Shown here piece by piece: positions 44,974-53,208 of a stretch of 64,000 nucleotides of DNA. This stretch comes from Zavarzinella formosa DSM 19928 (GTDB lineage Bacteria > Planctomycetota > Planctomycetia > Gemmatales > Gemmataceae). The notes below the pieces were generated by a model that saw only the letters and a program-made list of their open reading frames with translations, was not told the DNA's origin and did not search any database. Made by a program: the position numbers and the translations under genes. Position 1 is the stretch's first letter. Every line of letters begins with the position of its first letter. The DNA is taken from assembly GCF_000255705.1 (NCBI RefSeq), contig NZ_JH636443.1, forward strand, positions 655,967-719,966, written 5' to 3'.

Positions 44974-47538
44974 ATGTCGTCTCATTCCTCGTTGCCCGTT
45001 CCTCCGGCCGTCGCGGTCCCCGAGGCCGATCCGACGTTTGATCGTTATCAGCCGGTGAGTCGGTTTGACGAACTCTTCACACCCGACCGGACGCCCCGGC
45101 CGCACAGCCAGGAATTGGTGCGGTCCCTGCGGCATCTCGGGTCCGGCGAACTCAACCGGCGATGGTTTGAGGCCCGGCAGCTTATTCACGAAAACGGCGT
45201 CACCTATAACGTCTACGGTGATCCCGCCGGGCTGGACCGGCCGTGGCAACTGGACCCGATTCCGCTGGTCATCTCGGCCAGCGAAGCCCGGCAGATCGGC
45301 TCCGGGCTGATCCAGCGGGCCACGCTGCTCGAAAAGATTCTCGCCGATTTGTACGGCCCGCAGCAGTTGATCCGCGAGGGGTTGATTCCCTCCCAACTGG
45401 TGTTCCCCAACCCGCAATTTCTGCGGGCCTGCCACGGGTTCGTGCCCCCCAACCAGCGTTACTTGTTCATGTATGCCGCCGATGTGGGGCGGGGGGCCGA
45501 CGGCCGGGTGGTCGCCCTCGGGGACCGCACGCAGAATCCCTCCGGAGCCGGGTATGCGCTGGAGAACCGCATCGTCGTTTCGCGGATGCTGCCGGAAACA
45601 TTCCGCGACTGTCGGGTCCAGCGATTGGCCCTTTTCTTCCGCACCTTCCGGGACACTCTGCGGGCCGCTTCCCCCCGCAACCGGGAGAACCCGCAAGTGG
45701 TTCTGCTGACGCCGGGGCCGTACACCGAGACGTATTTTGAACACGCCTTCCTCGCCCGTTATCTCGGCTATACGCTGGCCGAGGGGGGCGACCTCACCGT
45801 CCGCGACAACCGCGTTTATTTGAAGTTGCTCGGCGGGTTGCAGCCCGTGGATGTGATCCTTCGTCGATTGGACGATGATTACTGCGATCCGCTCGAATTG
45901 CGGCAAGATTCCTTCCTCGGAGTTCCCGGCTTGGTGCAAGCCGTGCGAACCGGCGGCGTGACGGTGGCCAACGCCCTCGGCACCGGCTTGGTGGAATCGC
46001 CCGCCCTCGGGGCGTATCTGCCGCAATTGTGCCGCCGGCTGATGAACGAGGAATTGAAGCTTCAAAACGTCAACACTTGGTGGTGCGGCGACCAAGTCGG
46101 GTTGTCGCATGTGTTGGCCAATCTGCAAAACATGGTGGTGAAATCCACCTTCCCCGCCGCCCGGCGTTCGGTGGCTTTCGCCGGTCAATTGAGCAGGGCC
46201 GAGCAATCGCAACTGGCCGAACGCATCAAGGCGAAGCCCCATCTGTATGTCGGACAAGAGTTGATCGATCTCTCCACCGTGCCGACGCTGGCGGGCGAAT
46301 CGACCGAACCCCGTCAGATGGTGCTTCGCACTTATCTGACGGCCTCGGACAACACCTTTGCCGTGATGCCCGGCGGCCTCACGCGGGTAAGCGCCACCTC
46401 GGAAACGCTCGAAGTCTCCATGCAACGCGGCGGTCGGGCGAAGGACACATGGGTGCTGTCCACCGGGCCGGTCAACACGTTCAGCATGTTGCCGACGGCC
46501 GGCAGTTCCACCATCATCACCCGCGGCGGCGGCGACTTGCCGAGTCGCGTGGCCGACAATCTGTTCTGGCTTGGCCGCTATGCGGAGCGGGCCGAGGCCA
46601 TCACCCGGTTGCTGCGGGAAGTCATCGCCCGGCTCACGGAAAAAGCGGGCTTGGGCGAAGTTCCGGAACTTCCGACCTTGTTGCGGGCGCTGGCCTACAC
46701 AACCGATTCGCACACCGGCCTTTTCGGCGAAGGAACCGAAAACCGCCTTACGGCCGACCCCGAGGCCGAGGCCTTGGCCACGGTGTTCGACACCCGCCGA
46801 GCGGGAAGCCTCGCCAGTATTTTGGGCATCCTCGCCCGCGTCGCCACCACCGTGCGGGACCGCATTTCAACGGACATGTGGCGAGTGCTGAGCGGCTTGG
46901 AAATCCACGTCCCCCCGGAGGAAATGGGAACCCGGCTCGGCTTGAGCGACGCGCTCGACGTGTTGAACAACACCGTTCTGGGACTGGCGGCCTTCGGCGG
47001 TCTCGCGGCCGACAGCATGACGCGCGGGCTGGCCTGGCAATTTCTCGACATGGGGAGACGACTGGAACGTTCCCTGCAAATCGGGGCGTTGATCCGCGAG
47101 ACGCTGACCCACTCCGGCGCGACCGAAGGCCCCGTCCTCGAAGCATTGCTGGAAGTGGCCGATAGTTCGATGACCTATCGCCGCCGCTATCTCGGCGGCG
47201 TGGAAGTGGCGGCCGTGCTGGACCTGCTGATGCTCGACGAAGCCAATCCTCGCTCCCTCGGCTTCCAGATGGCCTGCCTCTCGGACGACGTGGAAAAGCT
47301 GCCAAAACTCCCTGGCCGGGCCGCCCGCACCCCGGAACAACGTGTGATCCTCTCCACCCTCACCGCCCTGCGTCTGGCCGATGTGGACCGGTTGGCTGCT
47401 CCCTCAAAACGAAACATCCGCACCGATCTCAAGGTGCTGCTGGACCGGTTGATCGACGAACTGCCGTCGCTTTCAGACCGGATTTCGGAAAGCTACTTCA
47501 CCCACCTGCAAACCTCGCGGCATTTGATGGGCCGATGA
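44974..47538 (+). CDS. Circularly permuted ATP-grasp fused to alpha-E domain
   Basis: 854 residues. Residues about 75-480 carry the circularly permuted ATP-grasp/DUF404-407 sequence (VTYNVYGDP, LPLVISASEAR-like IPLVISASEARQIGSGL, VLLTPGPYTETYFEH, VDVILRRLDDDYCDPLEL, VVKSTFP). Residues about 530-850 are an alpha-E (DUF403) helical domain beginning LPSRVADNLFWLGRYAERAE. The two are usually separate adjacent genes, often with a transglutaminase-like protease; here they are one polypeptide and no protease gene follows. ATP-grasp enzymes form amide or peptide bonds; the product is unknown. GGAGA lies before the ATG. Confidence 0.93.
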   Translation: MSSHSSLPVPPAVAVPEADPTFDRYQPVSRFDELFTPDRTPRPHSQELVRSLRHLGSGELNRRWFEARQLIHENGVTYNVYGDPAGLDRPWQLDPIPLVISASEARQIGSGLIQRATLLEKILADLYGPQQLIREGLIPSQLVFPNPQFLRACHGFVPPNQRYLFMYAADVGRGADGRVVALGDRTQNPSGAGYALENRIVVSRMLPETFRDCRVQRLALFFRTFRDTLRAASPRNRENPQVVLLTPGPYTETYFEHAFLARYLGYTLAEGGDLTVRDNRVYLKLLGGLQPVDVILRRLDDDYCDPLELRQDSFLGVPGLVQAVRTGGVTVANALGTGLVESPALGAYLPQLCRRLMNEELKLQNVNTWWCGDQVGLSHVLANLQNMVVKSTFPAARRSVAFAGQLSRAEQSQLAERIKAKPHLYVGQELIDLSTVPTLAGESTEPRQMVLRTYLTASDNTFAVMPGGLTRVSATSETLEVSMQRGGRAKDTWVLSTGPVNTFSMLPTAGSSTIITRGGGDLPSRVADNLFWLGRYAERAEAITRLLREVIARLTEKAGLGEVPELPTLLRALAYTTDSHTGLFGEGTENRLTADPEAEALATVFDTRRAGSLASILGILARVATTVRDRISTDMWRVLSGLEIHVPPEEMGTRLGLSDALDVLNNTVLGLAAFGGLAADSMTRGLAWQFLDMGRRLERSLQIGALIRETLTHSGATEGPVLEALLEVADSSMTYRRRYLGGVEVAAVLDLLMLDEANPRSLGFQMACLSDDVEKLPKLPGRAARTPEQRVILSTLTALRLADVDRLAAPSKRNIRTDLKVLLDRLIDELPSLSDRISESYFTHLQTSRHLMGR

Positions 47539-48379
47539 ACGGTGGAGGCCAGTTTTCATCGGGTCCGGTTCTCGCTTCATCCCACGGGTATCTAACGGGA
47601 CTTGACGGTTTCACCGTTCTCTTGAGTCTTTTGCTCTCGGTGTTCGGAACACTTTTCTGGATTGTTTCCCATTCCCACGAAATGGCGGCCAGCCACGAGA
47701 GTTCGGCGTCCACTGTCAAATAATACGGCAGAGGCAGTCGATATCCGTCTCCACCGCCGCCCCACACACATCGCCACCCACTTTTCCACCCGTTCCCTCC
47801 GTCATCTCGCTTGCCATACATCAATTTGCGCAACGCCGGACTTTTAACGGGCAAGGCATCATTGATTTCCTCTCCCGGCCGGACCGCCAGCGGTTCGACA
47901 ATCGGCACGACAGTTTTGGCAAACCATTGGTTAATATCCTTCTCCGGATCGATTCTCACAGAGCGAAGCCAGCGAAGGTTTGCGTCCACAGTCAGGGCGC
48001 ATATGGGGAGTCGTGGAAGAGGCTGATAGTCATCGTCGAAACAAAATTCGCAGGTTTCGTCCCATGACATGCTCTCCCACCCTTCCCGAGTCGGGAAATT
48101 CTTTTGTTCCGGCCCCGACAGACCGGAACGAAGACCGAGCAAGAAAGGATTTCCCGCATCATCATCTTCATGATCGACGGGGTCGGGTCTTTCGCGAGGA
48201 TTATTCGGGTTTGGAAGGCCAAACGTGCGTCTTGCCGTATCCGAGAGAGGCGGAACCTCCAATGGCCCTGTCAGGATTTGCTCGGCCTTGGTCATGTCCG
48301 TGATGGGCAACCGGGGAAAGGCGGCCGAAGCAGCGGCTACCCCTATCAACAAGGCAATCCCAGCCATCAGCAGACGCAT
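47498..48379 (-). CDS. Secreted hypothetical protein
   Basis: 293 residues from the ATG heading MRLLMAGIALL, with a signal peptide cleaved near SAAFPRLP. The mature protein is acidic and Trp/Pro-rich (WESMSWDETCEFCFDDD, WKSGWRCVWGGGGDGYRLP); two similar segments (LTVDANLRWLRSV and LTVDAELSWLAAI) hint at an internal duplication. I recognise no family. Its last 41 bases overlap the end of the convergent ATP-grasp gene. It lies 101 bases downstream of a kinase gene on the same strand and may be its co-transcribed partner. Confidence 0.75.
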   Translation of the reverse strand: MRLLMAGIALLIGVAAASAAFPRLPITDMTKAEQILTGPLEVPPLSDTARRTFGLPNPNNPRERPDPVDHEDDDAGNPFLLGLRSGLSGPEQKNFPTREGWESMSWDETCEFCFDDDYQPLPRLPICALTVDANLRWLRSVRIDPEKDINQWFAKTVVPIVEPLAVRPGEEINDALPVKSPALRKLMYGKRDDGGNGWKSGWRCVWGGGGDGYRLPLPYYLTVDAELSWLAAISWEWETIQKSVPNTESKRLKRTVKPSSPVRYPWDEARTGPDENWPPPFIGPSNAARFAGG

Positions 48380-48480
48380 GACAACACCCGGCGAGTGGAC
48401 GAGTTGCGGCCCTGATATCAAACAGGGAGAATGAAGGGAAGGGCAATCAAACATCCGTTGGTGGACGGTGACGGGGGCCG

Positions 48481-50847
48481 TCAGGGCTTGTCTTCCCAAA
48501 ACGGGGCCAGCCATTCGTCGAGTTTGGCCGGCTTGATGAGGTGGCTGGTGTTGAAGTTTTTGGATTTCGGCGCCACCAGCAGGGCGGGTTTGGCCTCCAG
48601 GAACAACTCGCCAATCCGTTCCAGCCGCTGATCTTCCTTGCCGGGTTTCCGGCCGAGCTTTTGGAAATGCGTGCCGACGGCTTTCTGAAACTCCATCGCT
48701 TTGCCCGGTTCGCTCTCCTCGGCAATGATGCGGAAGTGCATTCCGCGCTCATCGAAACCCAGATCGGCCACAAAAAAGTGGATGTCCTTCGCCGCCGGCA
48801 GGTCGGCCAGAGACCCCTTGAGACCGAAGACCGCCGTGGCCGCGAACGGGTGCCGATTGATCCACTTGAGGCCAGTCTCCAAGGTCGGGTCGGCAAGTTT
48901 GGTGCGGCGGGCGCCTTCGCGTTTTTCAAGGGCTTCGATAATCCGGGGCCGGCTTTCGCAGATCAGCACAGAGGTGCCGACCAAGGTGGCGTACACCCCC
49001 TTGGAGCCCGCCTTGTCATCTTTCTCCGGTTCAAAATGAGCGATCTCGACCCCGGAATCCGGGAGTTTTTCAATCCTTACTCGCGGCATCTTTCGCACGG
49101 CCTCCGGCAACCGGTCGCCGGCCAGCGAACGTCCCTGGAGGATGACCATCGGCGGGATGGCCTTGTCTGCGGACGAGGCTACGATCACCCGCTCCACGAT
49201 CTGAAAGAAGTCGATGCCGGTCAGCAATTGCACCGGAAAGAAACTGGTTTGCAACGGTTTCGCCACATGCTGTTTGGCGACCGTCGAGGAGGAGAAGTTT
49301 TTCACCTCGAAGATCAGCAACATCTCGGAATCATCCGGGATGTATTTCTCCAGAGTGTCTTGATAGCCGGACAATCTGGGGTCTTCCTTTGGTTTCGGCT
49401 CCTCTTTCGGCTTCGGCTCTTCCTTTGGTTTTGGCTCTTCTTTCGCCTTCGGTTCCGGGGCGGGGGGCATGACCTTTGGCTTGGAGGCCAGCGCGTCTTT
49501 CAGAACCAGCAGGCCGATCAGGGCGATGAGAGTAACCACGAAGACCCCGGCCACGATCAGCCACGGGAATTTCCGGCTTTCCTTGGTCGCGGGAGATGGT
49601 TTGGTGTCTTCGGCTCGTGTGTTCCGAACCGCCGCCTTCGTTTCGCGGGGGGCGAGAGCGGGGGTCAGTTCGGAGTCCCCCTCGTCGTTGAAGTTAAACG
49701 GCGACACGCTCCGGACGGTCTCGGAACTGGGGGGCGTGGCGTCGATGGCCTCGGCCGCCATCGCCACGGTTGGCGCGGTGGTGGCGTGTCCCTTGCCGGC
49801 GCACCACGGCTCCAGCGCATGAGCGAGGGCCGAGCCGGATTGGAAACGTTGATCCGGCTTTTTGGCCAGCAGGCATTGAACGATGGACGCCACTTCCGGC
49901 GGCAAATCCAGTCGTAGCAACTGAATCGGCCGGGGGGCGTCCAGTTGATGCTGGAGGAGCTTTTCGAGCGGGTTCCCCTTGGGGAAGACCACCTCGCCCG
50001 TCAGCAGGAAAAAGAAGGTGCAGCCGAGGGAATACAGGTCCGACCGGGAATCAACGCTGCTGGAGTTCTTCGCCTGCTCGGGGGACATGTAATCGGGCGT
50101 GCCGACCACCGTGCCCGCGCGGGTGAGTTCCGTGGAAATCTGCTCCCCGGCCGGTTCCTCCCCCTGTGTGCGGGCCAGCCCCATGTCGAGGATCTTCACC
50201 ACATTTTTGGGACCGTATTGCCCCTTGTCGTTGACGGCCACAAGCAGATTGCTCGGCTTGATGTCCCGGTGGACAAAGGAAAGATCGTGGGCGTGTTGCA
50301 ACCCGAGGGCCGCCTGCCGGATGTATGAACAGGCCACGGGCACCGGCAGCGGGCCGTGATCCTTCACCAACCGACCGAGATCGGCGCCCTCGATGTTCTC
50401 CATCGCCAGAAAGTGCCGGTCCCCGTCCTGGTCGGCGTCAAACACCCGCACGATGTTCGGATGCGACAGGGCGGCCGCCGCCTTCACCTCCCGTCGGAAG
50501 CGTTTCAGCGCCACCTCATTTTTCAACAGGGAACTTCGGACGACTTTGAGAGCCACAAGCCGTTGAAGGTTTTGCTGAACGGCCTTGTAAACCCGGCCCA
50601 TGCCCCCTTCGCCGAGCTTGTCAATGACCGTATAGTGCCCGATGACCAGTTCATCGGCCCGGCCCGCCAGAATCTTCTTGGCCTGGTAAAGCGTGATCCA
50701 CTTGAGTTTGATGAGTTGCCGGGCAAGATCCTGCGGATCGGGGGCATCAACGGCGAGACGGGCGACCAGTTCTTGGTACTGGTCGGGACGCAGAATCGGG
50801 CTACCCCGCAGCGCGTCCAGCAGGCCCGCGACGGTGTCAATCGCCAT
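48481..50847 (-). CDS. Membrane Ser/Thr protein kinase with large exterior domain
   Basis: 788 residues from the ATG heading MAIDTVAGLLDAL. An N-terminal helical module (about 1-70, typical of planctomycete kinases: LIKLKWITLYQAKKILAGR) precedes the kinase domain: GEGGMG near 79-84, HRDIKPSN near 193-200, the Mg-binding DFG as DMG near 221 and SPEQ near 254-257. One membrane helix is at about 427-449, then a Pro/Lys/Glu repeat (KPKEEP, about 465-495) and an exterior domain of about 280 residues with no recognised family. It probably senses an extracytoplasmic signal. A secreted gene follows. Confidence 0.92.
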   Translation of the reverse strand: MAIDTVAGLLDALRGSPILRPDQYQELVARLAVDAPDPQDLARQLIKLKWITLYQAKKILAGRADELVIGHYTVIDKLGEGGMGRVYKAVQQNLQRLVALKVVRSSLLKNEVALKRFRREVKAAAALSHPNIVRVFDADQDGDRHFLAMENIEGADLGRLVKDHGPLPVPVACSYIRQAALGLQHAHDLSFVHRDIKPSNLLVAVNDKGQYGPKNVVKILDMGLARTQGEEPAGEQISTELTRAGTVVGTPDYMSPEQAKNSSSVDSRSDLYSLGCTFFFLLTGEVVFPKGNPLEKLLQHQLDAPRPIQLLRLDLPPEVASIVQCLLAKKPDQRFQSGSALAHALEPWCAGKGHATTAPTVAMAAEAIDATPPSSETVRSVSPFNFNDEGDSELTPALAPRETKAAVRNTRAEDTKPSPATKESRKFPWLIVAGVFVVTLIALIGLLVLKDALASKPKVMPPAPEPKAKEEPKPKEEPKPKEEPKPKEDPRLSGYQDTLEKYIPDDSEMLLIFEVKNFSSSTVAKQHVAKPLQTSFFPVQLLTGIDFFQIVERVIVASSADKAIPPMVILQGRSLAGDRLPEAVRKMPRVRIEKLPDSGVEIAHFEPEKDDKAGSKGVYATLVGTSVLICESRPRIIEALEKREGARRTKLADPTLETGLKWINRHPFAATAVFGLKGSLADLPAAKDIHFFVADLGFDERGMHFRIIAEESEPGKAMEFQKAVGTHFQKLGRKPGKEDQRLERIGELFLEAKPALLVAPKSKNFNTSHLIKPAKLDEWLAPFWEDKP

Positions 50848-51303
50848 GAAACGGTCCCTGTCTGCTGACTCAACCAATGAAAAACGGACGAGCGGTCCCG
50901 ATATCATAGTTCAGAACCGGCCCGACAGCAGCAAGGAACCGGACGGCAACACGGGAATTTCTTTTCCCATATGAAACACCTTCCGCCAGCCAAAACTATT
51001 GGCATCAGGTGACACAGGAAACAAAAAAGCGAACGGAATACTTTTGGTTTTGTCTCTGCCCGGCGTTTTTAGGGGTAAATTGGCCAAGTCTTTGTCGGGA
51101 TCTCGGGGGACGACAAATATTATTTTCTCCTTGCACCAGCTCCCTGAACGTCGTTATGCTGCGGTTGTAAAATATTCACCTGTCCCTGACAGACTCGCGT
51201 TCGTCGGGGCCAACAGCCGTTAAACCACTGATCATTTCAACTAATCTGAGACTTCGTCACTCGGATTGTTCGGTGATCCCGCTCGCTTTCTGAGGGCTCG
51301 CTC
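50848..51303. other. Intergenic region between divergent kinase and pseudo-protease genes
   Basis: 456 bases, no gene seen. It must contain both divergent promoters. I could not pick a clear -10/-35 pair or operator. Confidence 0.6.
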
Positions 51304-52974
51304 ATGCAGATAATCACCTATTACCTTCTCAAGACCGCCCTTTCGGCCATGCTGGTCTTCGTCGCCGCATTTGCCCTGCGTGAACTGTACAGGCTCTGGT
51401 TCATTCAACGCATCACCCTCGCCCCGTTTGCCTACCAAAAAGATGGAGCCGATAACGAAGCCTCCGGCAAAGCGTTCAGCCAGCGAGTCTACCAAGAATT
51501 GCGCGCTCTTCAAAAACTCCTCCGTGGTGGCCCCGGCGAAACCTCGTCCGGCCCGGCCATCAGTCTGGAGGCCGGGCAACGAACCTCCGGGTACGCCACC
51601 ACCCTTGAACCACCGCCGGTCACCCCGGCACTCGGCAAAAACCTCCAAATTCCCGAGATCCCCAAGTTGCCTCTCTCCGGCATCGAGATGAAAGTTCAGG
51701 GCGTGGATTTTGCCTCCCTGTTTCGCAACCTGTCCCAATGGGCCGACCCGCCCGACGAGTTTGTGGGCAGTGTGACCGAGCAGAACAATACCTTCAGCAC
51801 TCTGGTCGAGTGGCGTCGCGCCGGCCGCGATCCCGAGACACGCTCTCGCTTCGCCGCCAACGGCCATCCGAACCCCGACGAGGCCGCCTTCGTCACCGCG
51901 TGCAACATCATTTATTTGCTTTTGTTAGACCAAGACAGCGAGTTCGAGAAAAAACTGTCTCGAACCGAATTCGAGATTTTCGCCCGTAGTTTACGTCAAT
52001 ATTCCGCCTATCGCTCGGCCATCCTTGAAATGCGCCCCAAAGAAACCACCGACAAGGTCCGGCTCTCGCTGGACGAGGCCGACCGGCTTTCCTCCGGTCT
52101 CATTGAACGCAAGGTCGGAGATCGATACCACCCAATCTTGATGCTTGGGGCAATCACGGCGATCGCAAAGAACGATTACCCTCGCGCTCGCGGGCATCTA
52201 AAGGCCTACCGGCAGGTTGAACCCAATGATCCGAAGGCTGGCGAACTGGAGAAGCTTCTTCCAACTCCCCCGGCTGAAACGACGGCGGCAATCCATCACA
52301 CTGACGGGGCCGAGTCACCCCGGCAAAAATTCCGGCCAGTCAGGCCGGGCATCAGTGCCGGAAGCTCTGAAACGGGCGGTGGCACGATCTGTTGTGTCGT
52401 CCAGGACAGGAAAGACCCAACGAAACGTTATCTTTTGACGGCCGACGTATTTGGCGACAAGACTACTGTCGGATTGGCGATTATTCAGCCGAGTCCGTTG
52501 GACGGGGGGGCCGCTCCGACAGACCAGATCGCCCAAGTGGCGCGAATATTGCTGCCAAAATCCGGCGGCGAAAACCAGGCCGCAGGTTGTCTGTCTGTCG
52601 TTTCTCCCGACGTTAAATATGATCCGGCATGTTACTCAATCGGGGCGTTTGCCGGTAAAGGTATTGCGGCGCCGGGTGACCACGTCACCTTGATCGGAAG
52701 GACTTCCGGTGTTGTTCACGGACGGGTCGTCGTCGTGAATACGACATCTCGGATTGGTCTCGACGCAGACAGGTTTGCAACGTTCTCCGGCATGATTATC
52801 TGTCAACGCGAAGGCGGCGAACCTCTTTCCAAAGCGGGCGATGGCGGGGCACCTGTGGTAAATGAACGCAATGAATTAATCGGGATGTGTTTCGCTTCGA
52901 GCATCAAAGAGACCATTCTGATCCCGATTCAGGCGATTTTGGATGCCTTGGAGGTTGAATTAGTCACGAAATGA
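51304..52974 (+). CDS. Membrane-anchored protein with inactive trypsin-like domain
   Basis: 556 residues. One N-terminal membrane helix (about 7-30), a Pro-rich linker, a helical middle with a TPR-like pair (about 275-318), and a C-terminal domain (about 345-550) laid out like chymotrypsin-fold proteases: PGISAGSSETGGGTICCVV, then RYLLTADVFG where the His box (TAAHC or NNHV) should be, then SKAGDGGAPVVNERNELIGM where GDSGGP should be. The catalytic Ser is G514 and no His occupies its box, so it is probably a pseudo-protease that binds rather than cuts. It is divergent from the kinase gene; partner unknown. Confidence 0.72.
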   Translation: MQIITYYLLKTALSAMLVFVAAFALRELYRLWFIQRITLAPFAYQKDGADNEASGKAFSQRVYQELRALQKLLRGGPGETSSGPAISLEAGQRTSGYATTLEPPPVTPALGKNLQIPEIPKLPLSGIEMKVQGVDFASLFRNLSQWADPPDEFVGSVTEQNNTFSTLVEWRRAGRDPETRSRFAANGHPNPDEAAFVTACNIIYLLLLDQDSEFEKKLSRTEFEIFARSLRQYSAYRSAILEMRPKETTDKVRLSLDEADRLSSGLIERKVGDRYHPILMLGAITAIAKNDYPRARGHLKAYRQVEPNDPKAGELEKLLPTPPAETTAAIHHTDGAESPRQKFRPVRPGISAGSSETGGGTICCVVQDRKDPTKRYLLTADVFGDKTTVGLAIIQPSPLDGGAAPTDQIAQVARILLPKSGGENQAAGCLSVVSPDVKYDPACYSIGAFAGKGIAAPGDHVTLIGRTSGVVHGRVVVVNTTSRIGLDADRFATFSGMIICQREGGEPLSKAGDGGAPVVNERNELIGMCFASSIKETILIPIQAILDALEVELVTK

Positions 52975-53208
52975 ATCATTGATGCCCTTAATCATGTGAG
53001 GGGGAATCGGCGCTGACGGAATTGACGAACTTTTCCTCGGCGTTCTTTGTGATGCATGTCGGAAAAACAGATGTGGTGGGGCTGGCAGAGGAATGGAGGC
53101 TGCGACTGCGTCCGTCTTGATCAAATTCTCTGCGAAAATCCTTCACGCGGAGGTCCAAAGCGGGTATCATCGCACTTCCGCCTGATATCCCTTCCGGGGC
53201 CGTGTTTT

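Noticed and set aside
44878-46713. 611-residue minus-strand frame opposite the ATP-grasp fusion
   Set aside because: Antisense shadow; the plus strand codes for clear ATP-grasp and alpha-E sequence.
49380-49460. Repeated TTCGGCTCTTC-type sequence
   Set aside because: Codons of the KPKEEP linker in the second kinase, not a separate repeat element.
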